A stretch of DNA of 46,574 nt from Bacteroidota bacterium (GCA_023396415.1 JAEWWJ010000032.1:1-46574); one strand, 5' to 3'; counted from the stretch's first letter, positions 33,748 through 43,489 are shown. The notes: generated from the letters alone by a model not told the origin. Translations and numbers: made by a program.

Positions 33748-33766
33748 CTTTTCAATTGCTCTATTT

Positions 33767-33800
33767 AAAAAAACAGGTCAGAAAACGCTTCTGACCTGTT
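33767..33800 (-). terminator. terminator of the POT transporter gene
   Basis: A perfect 12-bp stem: aacaggtcagaa (33772-33783) and ttctgacctgtt (33789-33800), with a 5-base loop. On the minus strand it is followed by a U-tract (the A run 33767-33771), a classical intrinsic terminator 95 bases after the POT stop. On the plus strand the trailing sequence (ctttac) is not a U-tract. Confidence 0.75.
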
Positions 33801-33894
33801 CTTTACATCATTTTATGAATTGTCTGTTGCAGTATCTATCGAGAAGCAAAGTCCGAAAGATGAATGAAACAAACGTTTAAAATAGCTTCTATAA

Positions 33895-35394
33895 CTACTT
33901 CGCTATTCTTTCAAGCCATTTTACCATAGCAAGCATAGCGATCATCGAAAGCAAACAAACAACAACGAAAGCAGTCCAAGTTACTGATATAGAAATGGTC
34001 TCATACATCATCGCGCCAATGAACAATGACCCGTTACCGACAGCGGTAGCTGTAAGCCAACCTCCTTGCATCAATCCCTGAAGATGAGCGGGAGCAACCT
34101 TAGAAACAAATGACAATCCCAGAGGTGAAATAAAGAGCTCGGCAACTGTCAAAATAAAGTAAACAGAGAACAAGAGCCAAGGAGTAACACGCTGTGCTGC
34201 AGGCAATCCACCCATTTCTTGCAGATCTGTAAACAAGGGCAATGAAAGTGAACCTAAGGCCATAACCACGAAAGCGAGTGCCGCGATTCCCATTCCGATA
34301 GCAATTTTTTTCGGTGTAGAGGGTTCAATACCTTTCTTGGCCAAGTAGGAGAAGATCATTATTACCAAGGGTGTTAGAAATACAACCAAGAATGGGTTGA
34401 TGGATTGGAATATTTCCACAGAAGGGAAAATTCCACCGAGCAAGGTATAGTCTTTGGCAAACATGGTGAGGGTCAAACCATTTTGATGGAAAGAGAACCA
34501 GAAAAATATAACCACTCCGAAAACTGCAAAAAGTGCCAAAATCCTTTGCTTGATTTCTTTTGCATCCTGCATTGCTTCTTCTTTCGACACAACCGGCTTT
34601 ACTTTGGTATTTGTGTTTGGATCGGGAAGTGTACGTTTTGTTAATAAGAAAATCGCCAATGAAATGAGCATAGCCACCACAGCAGTTAAAAACGCATAAT
34701 GGAAACCGGTATTAAAAGCATCTAAATATTTTACTGCAAAATCGCTAAGGTTAGCAGGAACAACATCACTTGAAACAAGTGCTGCCAGTTCGGTAAATCT
34801 ACCACTAACAACCTCTTCCGACATTTTTCCGTCGAGGTATTGATGACACATCCCCGGTAGCTCAGCGTTGTATGAATAGCCTTGCATTGCTACAAAGGTG
34901 TTGCGCACCCATGTGGCTAAGAAAGGCGCAAACATGGCACCAATATTGATAAACATATAGAAAATCTGGAAACCGGAATCTCTTTTATTCCTGAACTCGT
35001 CGTTGTCATACATCTGACCAACCACAGCCTGCAGATTACCCTTAAAAAGACCGTTACCAAAAGCTATCACTAACAAAGCTGCAAGAGCAATATATTTTGT
35101 GGTGATGAGTGATGGCATGGAAAGTAAAACATAACCGGCCGACATGACCAGCAATCCGGCAATAATCGTACCCTTGTAATTGCGGGTTTTGTCGGCAATA
35201 AAACCTCCAACAAGCGCCAACACATAAATGGATGCATAAAAAATAGAGTAGAGTTTTCCGGCCTCGGTACCTGTAATGTTGAACTTCGACATTAAGAACA
35301 AGGTGAGAATCGCCATCATGGTGTAAAAACCAAAACGTTCGCCCATGTTAGCAAGTGCGGCTGGAACCAGTCCCTTGGGGTGTCCTTTAATCAT
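33895..35394 (-). CDS. POT-family peptide transporter (MFS)
   Basis: A 499-residue proton-coupled di/tripeptide symporter of the inner membrane with 12-14 predicted helices. The signature at the N-terminus is LANMGERFGFYTMMAIL, a variant of the ExxERFxYY motif that couples protons to peptide binding. GLFKGNLQAVVGQMYD and FYMFINIGAMFAP are further family marks. A long helical hairpin near residues 180-230 (LPGMCHQYLDG) looks like an extracytoplasmic loop. It has a clear promoter and terminator of its own, so it is a single-gene unit. Confidence 0.93.
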   Translation of the reverse strand: MIKGHPKGLVPAALANMGERFGFYTMMAILTLFLMSKFNITGTEAGKLYSIFYASIYVLALVGGFIADKTRNYKGTIIAGLLVMSAGYVLLSMPSLITTKYIALAALLVIAFGNGLFKGNLQAVVGQMYDNDEFRNKRDSGFQIFYMFINIGAMFAPFLATWVRNTFVAMQGYSYNAELPGMCHQYLDGKMSEEVVSGRFTELAALVSSDVVPANLSDFAVKYLDAFNTGFHYAFLTAVVAMLISLAIFLLTKRTLPDPNTNTKVKPVVSKEEAMQDAKEIKQRILALFAVFGVVIFFWFSFHQNGLTLTMFAKDYTLLGGIFPSVEIFQSINPFLVVFLTPLVIMIFSYLAKKGIEPSTPKKIAIGMGIAALAFVVMALGSLSLPLFTDLQEMGGLPAAQRVTPWLLFSVYFILTVAELFISPLGLSFVSKVAPAHLQGLMQGGWLTATAVGNGSLFIGAMMYETISISVTWTAFVVVCLLSMIAMLAMVKWLERIAK

Positions 35395-35453
35395 AAAAGA
35401 AATGTGTTAAGTTAATAATGTGATTTACGTCAATTTACGCTAAAATTCGTGAG

Positions 35454-35483
35454 CAAATTTAGAAAAAAAAAGCAGTTTGACAA
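35454..35483 (-). promoter_or_regulatory. promoter of the POT transporter gene
   Basis: Minus strand: TTG at 35483-35481, 19-base spacer, then TAAATTTG at 35461-35454. Both elements match the Bacteroidota sigma consensus. Leader about 55 bases. Confidence 0.7.
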
Positions 35484-35591
35484 GTTTATTCGCTTCTTAC
35501 CGCCCATTTCAAAATCAAGCTGATAAGCTCAATAATTCCAAACCGTGTAAGGATCACCCAACAAGGCTAGAAACGGGCAACATTTTTTCTC

Positions 35592-35599
35592 TACTTTTG
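35592..35599 (+). promoter_or_regulatory. -7 box of valS
   Basis: TACTTTTG, a perfect TAnnTTTG match, ends 34 bases before the valS ATG. The -33 element is unclear. It points away from the POT promoter, which is about 110 bases to the left. Confidence 0.45.
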
Positions 35600-35633
35600 C
35601 ACCCTCAATTGAAAACTTCAACAACATATTTGT

Positions 35634-38264
35634 ATGCACATTGAAAGCAAGTTTAATCCAGCCGAACTGGAAAAGAAATGGTACAGCCACTGGATGGACA
35701 AAGGTTATTTTCATTCCCAACCTGACGAAAGAGAACCCTACACCATTGTGATTCCTCCACCCAACGTCACAGGTGTTTTGCACATGGGCCATATGCTCAA
35801 CAATACCATCCAAGATGTGTTGGTGCGTCGCGCACGCATGCTGGGCAAAAACGCGTGTTGGGTGCCCGGCACCGACCATGCTTCCATTGCCACAGAAAAC
35901 AAAGTGGTGCAGAAACTCAAAAATGAAGGAATAGAAAAATCGCAAATCACCCGAGAAATGTTTTTGGAACATGCTTGGCAGTGGCGCGAAAAACACGGCA
36001 ACATCATTCTTGAGCAGTTGAAAAAATTAGGTGCCTCCTGCGATTGGAAGCGGACGGCCTTCACCATGGACGACAAGCTCTACGAATCTGTGATTGATGT
36101 TTTTATTGATTTGTATCGCAAAGGTCTCATTTATAGAGGTATTCGAATGGTGAATTGGGATCCTCAAGCGCTAACGGCAGTGTCGGATGAAGAGGTAATT
36201 TACAAAGAGTTACAATCCAAACTTTACTATATCAAATATCAGGTTGAGGGCGATGATTCGGCCATCACTATTGCAACCACGCGTCCCGAAACCATCTTGG
36301 GCGATACCGCCATTTGTGTACATCCAGAAGATGAACGCTTCTTTAAATTTCATGGCAAAAAAGTACTTGTTCCGCTGATTCACCGTGCCATTCCGGTGAT
36401 TGTAGATGAATATGTGGATCGTGAATTTGGAACAGGAGCCTTGAAAATCACTCCGGCCCACGATATCAATGACTATACTTTGGGTTTAAAGCACAAGCTG
36501 CCTTCCATTGACATTTTCAACGACAACGGTACGCTGAGCGAAGCCGCCGAATTGTTGGTTGGCATGGATCGTTTCGAGGCCCGAAAAACCATCGTACCGA
36601 TGTTGCAAGAGGCTGGAAGTTGTGTCAAAATTGAAGACTACGTCAATAAAGTTGGCTTTTCAGAACGTACCGATGCCATCATCGAGCCCAAAATTTCACT
36701 TCAGTGGTTTTTAAAAATGGATGCATTTGCAGCAAAGGCACTCGAAGTGGTTGAAAATGGCAGCATTCAGTTTCATCCGGCCAAGTTTAAAAACACCTAC
36801 AAGCATTGGATGGAAAATGTGAAAGACTGGTGTATTTCGCGCCAACTGTGGTGGGGACAGCGCATTCCGGTGTATTACCTACCCAACCAAGAAATGGTGG
36901 TGGCAAAAACCGCCGAAGAGGCGATTGCCGCTGCTAACCAACAATTTCCGGAAGCCCGTTTTACGGTTAACGACCTGCGTCAAGACGAAGATGTTGTGGA
37001 CACTTGGTTTTCTTCCTGGCTGTGGCCTATGGCGGTTTTTGATGGTATCCGTCATCCCGAAAACCCTGAAATAAAATACTACTACCCTACCAATGACTTG
37101 GTGACGGCACCCGACATCATCTTTTTTTGGGTGGCACGCATGATCATGGCCGGAAACGAATATGCCAATGATATTCCTTTCAAAAACGTTTACTTTACAG
37201 GAATCGTTCGTGATAAAGTGGGACGTAAAATGTCGAAAACCTTGGGCAATTCGCCCGATCCTATTGATCTTATTGAAAAATACGGTGCCGATGGGGTGCG
37301 CGTGGGGATGTTGCTGACTGCTCCCGCGGGCAACGACCTCCCTTTTGATGAGTCGTTGTGCGAGCAAGGCAGAAACTTCAGCAATAAAATTTGGAATGCC
37401 CTTCGCCTGGTAAAAGGATGGGAAGTTGATCTGAATATCGAGCAAGCCCAAACTGCCAAAATTGCTACCGAATGGTTTGAAGCACGTTTCAATGAAGTTC
37501 ATGCACTCACTGAAGATTATTTTGATAAATTCCGGCTCTCCGATGCCCTCATGGCCATTTATAAACTTGTTTGGGACGATTTCTGTTCGTGGTACCTTGA
37601 AATGATAAAGCCCGAATACGGCAAACCCATTGACGCGTTCACCATCAAAAAAACTACTCAATTTTTTGAAGAATTGATGCAGTTGTTGCATCCTTTCATG
37701 CCCTATATCTCCGAAGAAATTTGGCATATTCTTCGCGAAAGACCAGCAAATAATGACATTATAGTTTCATTGAAACCCGATGTAAGGAGTTTCGATGCCA
37801 TTATTCTGCAGCAATTTGAACATGCAGCCGAAGTGATCAATGCCATTAGAAATGTTCGGGCCGAAAAGAAAATCCCTTTCCGCAACAGCATCGAGCTGAT
37901 GGTAAAACTCAACGGCCCCGATTTGCATGGTGCTTTTAATCCTATCATTGGTAAGTTATGTAATATCAGTAAGATAGAATATGTAACCGAAGCCATTGAA
38001 GGCACTTTTGGATTTGTTTCCAAATCAACAGAGTTTTTCATTCCACTAACAGAAAATATTGATGTGGAGGCAGAACTGGCAAAATTAAACGACGAACTGA
38101 ACTACACCCGTGGCTTTTTAAATTCGGTGATGAAAAAATTGAGCAACGAACGTTTTGTTGCCGGCGCACCCGAAAATGTAATTGCTATGGAACGCAAAAA
38201 GCAAGCCGATTCCGAATCGCGGATCAAAGTTCTTGAGCAACAAATCAAAAGCTTGTCTTCGTAA
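35634..38264 (+). CDS. valS: valyl-tRNA synthetase
   Basis: Class I synthetase, 876 aa. The HIGH motif appears as HMGH (50-53) in PPPNVTGVLHMGHM and the KMSKS loop as KMSKTLGNS near residue 532. The editing domain segment TTRPETILGDTAICVHPED is intact. The C-terminal coiled-coil arm (about 810-876) is present. hldD begins 20 bases later on the same strand. Usual length for the phylum. Confidence 0.98.
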   Translation: MHIESKFNPAELEKKWYSHWMDKGYFHSQPDEREPYTIVIPPPNVTGVLHMGHMLNNTIQDVLVRRARMLGKNACWVPGTDHASIATENKVVQKLKNEGIEKSQITREMFLEHAWQWREKHGNIILEQLKKLGASCDWKRTAFTMDDKLYESVIDVFIDLYRKGLIYRGIRMVNWDPQALTAVSDEEVIYKELQSKLYYIKYQVEGDDSAITIATTRPETILGDTAICVHPEDERFFKFHGKKVLVPLIHRAIPVIVDEYVDREFGTGALKITPAHDINDYTLGLKHKLPSIDIFNDNGTLSEAAELLVGMDRFEARKTIVPMLQEAGSCVKIEDYVNKVGFSERTDAIIEPKISLQWFLKMDAFAAKALEVVENGSIQFHPAKFKNTYKHWMENVKDWCISRQLWWGQRIPVYYLPNQEMVVAKTAEEAIAAANQQFPEARFTVNDLRQDEDVVDTWFSSWLWPMAVFDGIRHPENPEIKYYYPTNDLVTAPDIIFFWVARMIMAGNEYANDIPFKNVYFTGIVRDKVGRKMSKTLGNSPDPIDLIEKYGADGVRVGMLLTAPAGNDLPFDESLCEQGRNFSNKIWNALRLVKGWEVDLNIEQAQTAKIATEWFEARFNEVHALTEDYFDKFRLSDALMAIYKLVWDDFCSWYLEMIKPEYGKPIDAFTIKKTTQFFEELMQLLHPFMPYISEEIWHILRERPANNDIIVSLKPDVRSFDAIILQQFEHAAEVINAIRNVRAEKKIPFRNSIELMVKLNGPDLHGAFNPIIGKLCNISKIEYVTEAIEGTFGFVSKSTEFFIPLTENIDVEAELAKLNDELNYTRGFLNSVMKKLSNERFVAGAPENVIAMERKKQADSESRIKVLEQQIKSLSS

Positions 38265-38283
38265 AACTTTAAAGCAAAAAAAA

Positions 38284-39258
38284 ATGAAAGAAATGATTGT
38301 TGTAACCGGTGCAGCGGGTTTTATAGGCAGCGTGACAGCAGGTTTTTTAATCAAAAACACCCACTCACCGGTTGTTTTGGTAGATGATTTTTCGCGTGCC
38401 GACAAACGTAAAAACTACCAGAATAAAAAATACAATCAACTCATTGATAGGGAATTATTTCCTTCATGGTTAGCTACAAATGCCGCTGAAGTAGGTTATG
38501 TTATTCATTTGGGTGCCAGAACCGACACCACCGAGTTCAATGTTGAAGTTTTCAACAAGCTCAATCTCAACTACTCCAAAACGATTTGGGAAATTTGCAG
38601 CACCTATCAGATTCCCCTCATATATGCTTCATCAGCTGCTACTTATGGCATGGGCGAATGGGGTTATGACGACAATCATGAGGTGGTTTCAAAACTCAAA
38701 CCGTTGAATCCTTATGGAGAATCGAAAAATGATTTCGACAAATGGGCTTTGAAACAACCACAATCGCCACCAAACTGGTTTGGATTGAAGTTTTTTAACG
38801 TTTACGGCCCCAACGAATACCATAAAGGCCGTATGGCTTCAGTCATTTTTCATGCTTTTAAGCAGATCAACAAAAACGGCAGCATGAATCTCTTCAGGTC
38901 ACATCATCCCGATTATGCCGACGGAGGCCAGCTCCGTGACTTCGTTTATGTTAAAGATGTTGCAGAAGTCATCGCTTTTTTGATGCAAAAAAATCCCTCG
39001 TCAGGGCTTTACAATCTTGGCACAGGTCAAGCCAATACTTTTCTTAACTTGGCCCATGCCACCTTCGAGGCCTTGCAGTTGTCGCCGGTCATTCATTTTG
39101 TGGATACGCCAATAGATATTCGTGACAAGTACCAATATTTTACAGAGGCAAATATGGAAAAACTGAGGGAGGCCGGTTATGAAAAAGCCTTTCACAGCCT
39201 CAATGATGGGATTAAAGACTACGTGCAGAACTATCTTTCAGTGAACGCCTCCTTTTGA
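38284..39258 (+). CDS. hldD: ADP-L-glycero-D-manno-heptose 6-epimerase
   Basis: Inverts C6 of ADP-heptose for LPS core synthesis. 324 aa, short-chain dehydrogenase fold: NADP-binding GAAGFIGS (9-16), SSAATYG (116-122), catalytic YGESK (Tyr144, Lys148), and the family-typical HLGARTDTTEFN. The ATG at 38284 is preferred to an in-frame ATG at 38182 inside valS. Its 3' end overlaps the end of the convergent MerR gene by 28 bases (39231-39258). Confidence 0.9.
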   Translation: MKEMIVVTGAAGFIGSVTAGFLIKNTHSPVVLVDDFSRADKRKNYQNKKYNQLIDRELFPSWLATNAAEVGYVIHLGARTDTTEFNVEVFNKLNLNYSKTIWEICSTYQIPLIYASSAATYGMGEWGYDDNHEVVSKLKPLNPYGESKNDFDKWALKQPQSPPNWFGLKFFNVYGPNEYHKGRMASVIFHAFKQINKNGSMNLFRSHHPDYADGGQLRDFVYVKDVAEVIAFLMQKNPSSGLYNLGTGQANTFLNLAHATFEALQLSPVIHFVDTPIDIRDKYQYFTEANMEKLREAGYEKAFHSLNDGIKDYVQNYLSVNASF

Positions 39259-39596
39259 AGCTTGCTCTTTTCGGCAAGAGCCTGATCCAGTCCTTTAAGA
39301 AAATCATTGGCTTGACGCAAGGTGTTTAAAATTGTGGCGTTTTTATCCAATTGATCAAAGTCTTGCTTAATGGCATCTTTGGCGCCTTGAAGCGTAAAGC
39401 CTTTTTCCTTTACCAGTTGATAAATAATCTGCAAATAATGCAGATCACGTTGCGTAAACATCCGGTTGCCCTTTTTGTTTTTCTTGGGCTTGAGGATGTC
39501 GAACTCCTTTTCCCAAAAACGAATAAGTGAGGTGTTGACATTAAACATCTTGGCTACTTCGCCTATTCCGTAATAAATTTTATCTGATTTGGCCAT
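39231..39596 (-). CDS. MerR-family transcriptional regulator
   Basis: 121 aa. The winged-helix DNA-binding domain is in the first ~70 residues (YYGIGEVAKMFNVNTSLIRFWEKEF, then the wing NRMFTQRDLHYLQII), followed by a helical tail. It has no cysteine-rich metal site, so it is a MerR_2/MlrA-like type rather than a metal sensor. It starts 16 bases after the M23 peptidase gene on the same strand and likely shares its mRNA. Target genes unknown; autoregulation of the M23 operon is plausible but unproven. Confidence 0.88.
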   Translation of the reverse strand: MAKSDKIYYGIGEVAKMFNVNTSLIRFWEKEFDILKPKKNKKGNRMFTQRDLHYLQIIYQLVKEKGFTLQGAKDAIKQDFDQLDKNATILNTLRQANDFLKGLDQALAEKSKLQKEAFTER

Positions 39597-39612
39597 AAAA
39601 TGGGATGGAAAC

Positions 39613-40584
39613 TTAATCCATGGATTGGGATGGAATCAATGACAATTCGAGAATCATTTCATAACTCTCCGGACTTAAGTCATTAAAAAAGAAGTTAATA
39701 GGATTAATTGCTTTGTTATTTTTGCGCACTTCATAATGCAAATGTGGTGATGTTGATTTTCCTGTACTTCCCACTTTTGCAATCATTTGGCCTCGTTTTA
39801 CTTTTTCGCCTTTGCGCACATTAAAAGCACTCAAGTGGCCATAAGCCGTTTTGTAGCCATACCCATGATTGATGACAATCATATTTCCATAGCCAAAATA
39901 ACTTTTTTCAACACTTTCTACCGTTCCATCGCCTGTGGCATAAACCTCCGTTCCGGTAGGTGCCGAAAAATCAACCCCTTCATGAAACTTATTCACCTTG
40001 TAAAAAGGATCTAAACGCACACCGTAATAAGACGATATCCTGCGCAGATCGGTGTTCTTAACCGGCTGAATGGCAGGCATTGAAGCCAACATTTCGTTTT
40101 TTCGCTTGGCCAAATCAAACACTTCATCATACGATTTTGACTGAACATACAATTGACTGGCAATCCTGTCCAAACGTTGGGCTGCTTCTACAACCATTTT
40201 TGAATTGTTATAACCTTCCATGGTTTCGTAACGGTCAACGCCCCCATATCCAGCTTTTCGCACCGTTGACGGAATAGGCTCAGCTTCAAAAATAACACGA
40301 TAGATATTGTCGTCGCGCTCTTGCATATCGGCAATCAACTGCTCCATCTTCTGAAACTTGTCGAACAAAATATCATATTGCAGGTGCATAAAATCAATTT
40401 CACGCTTTTGAATGCGTTCCTTTGGCGAACCGAAAAAATAATACGCAATTACTACAAAGGCAACGGCTAAAGTACCGGTAGTCAACAAGTAAGAAATAAA
40501 GCCAAGAAGTCGTTGCTTCCAATTTACAAAATATCTTTCGTACGAAAGGGTCTTTTGATCGAAAACATATTTTTGCTTTGCCAT
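39613..40584 (-). CDS. M23 (LytM) peptidase, membrane-anchored
   Basis: 323 aa with one N-terminal transmembrane helix (about 27-50), a coiled-coil/alpha region (about 55-170) and a C-terminal LytM domain. Zinc ligands are complete: H201 and D205 in FHEGVDF, and HLH at 281-283 (H250 is the further active-site His). It would cleave peptidoglycan cross-bridges in the periplasm during growth or division. It has its own promoter and leads into the MerR gene. Confidence 0.93.
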   Translation of the reverse strand: MAKQKYVFDQKTLSYERYFVNWKQRLLGFISYLLTTGTLAVAFVVIAYYFFGSPKERIQKREIDFMHLQYDILFDKFQKMEQLIADMQERDDNIYRVIFEAEPIPSTVRKAGYGGVDRYETMEGYNNSKMVVEAAQRLDRIASQLYVQSKSYDEVFDLAKRKNEMLASMPAIQPVKNTDLRRISSYYGVRLDPFYKVNKFHEGVDFSAPTGTEVYATGDGTVESVEKSYFGYGNMIVINHGYGYKTAYGHLSAFNVRKGEKVKRGQMIAKVGSTGKSTSPHLHYEVRKNNKAINPINFFFNDLSPESYEMILELSLIPSQSMD

Positions 40585-40615
40585 GTATTCTATGCTATCC
40601 TCAAATTTTGATCTA

Positions 40616-40645
40616 CAAAAATAATATTTTACCTTAAATTTGCAA
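40616..40645 (-). promoter_or_regulatory. promoter of the M23 peptidase gene
   Basis: Minus strand: TTG at 40645-40643, 19-base spacer, then TATTTTTG at 40623-40616. The leader is about 26 bases. Its -33 end overlaps or abuts the alaS -7 box on the other strand. Confidence 0.6.
40635..40642 (+). promoter_or_regulatory. -7 box of alaS
   Basis: TAAATTTG, a perfect -7 match, about 51 bases before the ATG. A TTTG lies at 40607-40610 but its 24-base spacer is longer than usual. It lies within the M23 promoter region on the opposite strand. Confidence 0.5.
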
Positions 40646-40693
40646 GCTTTATCTTCCTGTTAAAAAACGCAAAAATCACATAACCCAATCAAT

Positions 40694-43318
40694 ATGAACG
40701 CATTAGAGATAAGAACGACATTTTTGAATTTTTTTAAATCCAAGCAGCATCTCATTGTTCCATCCGCCCCTATCGTAGTGAAAGACGATCCCACGTTGAT
40801 GTTTACCAACGCAGGAATGAACCAGTTTAAGGAAATTTTTCTTGGAAATGCCCCTGTCAAATCCTCTCGTATTGCCGACACCCAGAAATGTTTAAGGGTT
40901 TCGGGCAAACACAATGATCTTGAAGAAGTTGGCTACGATACCTATCACCATACGATGTTCGAGATGTTGGGCAATTGGTCGTTTGGCGACTACTTTAAAA
41001 AGGAAGCAATCGCCTGGGCATGGGAACTTTTAACTGATGTTTATGGCCTCGACAAAGATCGTTTATATGTCAGTGTTTTTGGTGGCGATGCCAGCGATGG
41101 CCTCGATCGGGATGTGGATGCCTTTGAGCTTTGGAAACAGATTGTTCCGGAAGATAGAATCATTTTTGGAAGCAAAAAAGACAACTTTTGGGAAATGGGC
41201 GATTCAGGCCCTTGCGGACCATGCTCCGAAATCCATGTGGACATCAGAGACGACAGTGACCGTCAACGTGTGAATGGCAAATCATTGGTGAACCATGACC
41301 ATCCCGAAGTGATTGAAATTTGGAACCTGGTTTTTATTGAGTTCAACCGTCTTGCCAACGGAAGCCTGGTGAAACTGCCGGCTCAACATGTGGACACTGG
41401 AATGGGTTTTGAAAGACTCACCATGGCTTTGCAAGGCAAAAAATCGAATTATGATACCGACATTTTTCAACCGCTGATTCAAGAAATTGCCCGTTTGGCA
41501 CATTGTACCTACGGCAACAATGAAGAAAAAGACATTGCAATGCGCGTAATTGCCGATCACTTGAGGGCCGTTTCTTTCGCCATTGCTGATGGACAAATCC
41601 CATCTAACACAGGAGCCGGATACGTTATTCGGCGCATTCTGCGCCGCGCAGTAAGGTATGGTTTCACGTTTCTTGGTTTTGAGGAGCCTTTCGTTTATCA
41701 ACTTTTGCCTATACTTTCAGCCCAAATGGCAGCCAATTTCCCGGAAATCGCTACGCAGCAAAACTTAGTAAGTAAAGTGATTTTTGAGGAAGAATCGTCG
41801 TTCTTGCGCACCTTAGCTCAAGGCATCAAGCGTTTTGAGCAATATACAGCAGCCCACACTTCAGAAAAATTAATTGATGGAAGTTTCGCTTTTGAACTTT
41901 TTGATACCTACGGATTTCCTATTGACCTGACCAACCTTTTGGCCAAAGAAAAAGGCATTTCGGTGGATATGGAAGGATTCACCAAGCGGTTGGCCGAACA
42001 AAAAGACCGTTCGCGTAAAGCCGCCGAAACAGCCGCCGGCGATTGGGTTGAAGTTCACCCACAAATAACTGCTACTCATTTCATTGGTTATGATCAACTT
42101 CAAGCACAAGCACAAATTGTCAAGTTTCGTGAAGTCGTTTCTAAAAAGAAAAAATATTACGAAATTGTACTCGACCAAACCCCTTTTTATGCTGAGGCAG
42201 GGGGGCAGGTAGGCGATACCGGCTGGTTGAAAAACGCCGATGAAAGCATCATAATATACAATACCTTAAAGGACAACAACTTGATTGTTCACCTCACCGA
42301 AACACTTCCTACCAAGCCAGAACTTATGTTCACCGCTCAGGTAGATGAAAAAAAGCGTCTTGCAACGGAGATCAACCACAGTGCTACTCACTTGATGCAC
42401 GCTGCTTTGCGACAGGTTTTAGGAAGCCACGTAGAACAAAAAGGCTCACTGGTGGACCATGAGCGCTTGCGCTTTGATTTTAGCCATTTCGGTAAAATGA
42501 CCGTAGAAGAAATGAAGGCAGTGGAGAAACTCGTGAACCAAAAAATTCGCGAAAACATCCACCGTACGGTGTATAACGATGTTCCTGTGGAAGCCGCAAA
42601 AGACATGGGTGCTATGGCACTTTTTGGTGAAAAATATGGCGATTTTGTTCGCGTTATCGCCTTTGATTCCGAGTATTCTGTCGAGCTTTGCGGTGGCACA
42701 CATACCGAATCAACAGGGCGCATTGGCAGCTTCAGAATTGTTAGCGAAGGTGCCATTGCAGCCGGAGTTCGACGCATTGAAGCTGTCACAGCCCAAGCAG
42801 CTGAAGACTATGCCAACCGTTATATTGATGAAAATCAACAGATTCGTGAAATGGTAAAAACCACAGGCGATCTGATAAAGGGTATCCAAAATTTGCTTGA
42901 CAACCATGCTGATCTACTAAAAAAGAATGAAGCTCTATTGCAAGAAAAGGCCATCCGCATTGCTAAAGAATTGATTGCATCAGCCAAGACCTTGAATGGG
43001 TTTCAGTTCATTCAGGCTTCTATGGATGAAAATATCGAAATGGCCAAAAGCATCGCCTTGCATATTAAGCAAAGAAGTGCAAATACAATCGCCCTGATTT
43101 ACGGGAAACCGGAGGGCAAGCCCATGATTTGTATGATGATTAGCGATGATTTGGTAGAAGGTAAAAAATTGGACGCAGCCGGCTATATCAAGAAAATTTC
43201 GAAGGAAATACAAGGAGGTGGTGGTGGACAAAAGCATTTGGCTACTGCCGGTGGAAAAAATAATGAAGGTTTAGAATCAGCAATAAAACTTATAGTCGCA
43301 GAATTAAATGCATTATAA
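40694..43318 (+). CDS. alaS: alanyl-tRNA synthetase
   Basis: Class II synthetase, 874 aa: catalytic core at the N-terminus (motif 1 RTTFLNFFKSKQHLIVPSAP; FGDYFKKEAIAWAWELL; motif 2 region ending HVDTGMGFERLT), editing domain and C-terminal dimerisation domain. The editing-site zinc ligands are visible as H562 and H566 (NHSATHLMH), and C666 with H670 in CGGTHTEST. The glycine-rich GGGGGQ of the C-terminal DHHA1 region is present near residue 842. Confidence 0.98.
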   Translation: MNALEIRTTFLNFFKSKQHLIVPSAPIVVKDDPTLMFTNAGMNQFKEIFLGNAPVKSSRIADTQKCLRVSGKHNDLEEVGYDTYHHTMFEMLGNWSFGDYFKKEAIAWAWELLTDVYGLDKDRLYVSVFGGDASDGLDRDVDAFELWKQIVPEDRIIFGSKKDNFWEMGDSGPCGPCSEIHVDIRDDSDRQRVNGKSLVNHDHPEVIEIWNLVFIEFNRLANGSLVKLPAQHVDTGMGFERLTMALQGKKSNYDTDIFQPLIQEIARLAHCTYGNNEEKDIAMRVIADHLRAVSFAIADGQIPSNTGAGYVIRRILRRAVRYGFTFLGFEEPFVYQLLPILSAQMAANFPEIATQQNLVSKVIFEEESSFLRTLAQGIKRFEQYTAAHTSEKLIDGSFAFELFDTYGFPIDLTNLLAKEKGISVDMEGFTKRLAEQKDRSRKAAETAAGDWVEVHPQITATHFIGYDQLQAQAQIVKFREVVSKKKKYYEIVLDQTPFYAEAGGQVGDTGWLKNADESIIIYNTLKDNNLIVHLTETLPTKPELMFTAQVDEKKRLATEINHSATHLMHAALRQVLGSHVEQKGSLVDHERLRFDFSHFGKMTVEEMKAVEKLVNQKIRENIHRTVYNDVPVEAAKDMGAMALFGEKYGDFVRVIAFDSEYSVELCGGTHTESTGRIGSFRIVSEGAIAAGVRRIEAVTAQAAEDYANRYIDENQQIREMVKTTGDLIKGIQNLLDNHADLLKKNEALLQEKAIRIAKELIASAKTLNGFQFIQASMDENIEMAKSIALHIKQRSANTIALIYGKPEGKPMICMMISDDLVEGKKLDAAGYIKKISKEIQGGGGGQKHLATAGGKNNEGLESAIKLIVAELNAL

Positions 43319-43431
43319 ATCAATATCTTAGGTATATTTACTTACCCACCTCAGCCTTTTTGTTCAAATTAATGTTGATAAAATGTAGTTTTTTTTAATG
43401 AGCCTAAAAAACAAACTGTAACATTTATTGC

Positions 43432-43439
43432 TACATTTA
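43432..43439 (+). promoter_or_regulatory. possible -7 box of the TPR/SPOR operon
   Basis: TACATTTA differs from TAnnTTTG at the last base. It lies about 50 bases before the ATG at 43490. Low confidence. Confidence 0.25.
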
Positions 43440-43489
43440 CAGCCAATTGTGCCTTTAACATAAACATTATGCACAAACACAGTCAGAAA

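Noticed and set aside
36879..37727. Long open frame antisense to valS on the minus strand (about 280 codons).
   Set aside because: It lies wholly inside valS, which has HIGH and KMSKS motifs and normal length. The antisense product has no recognisable domain and no promoter.
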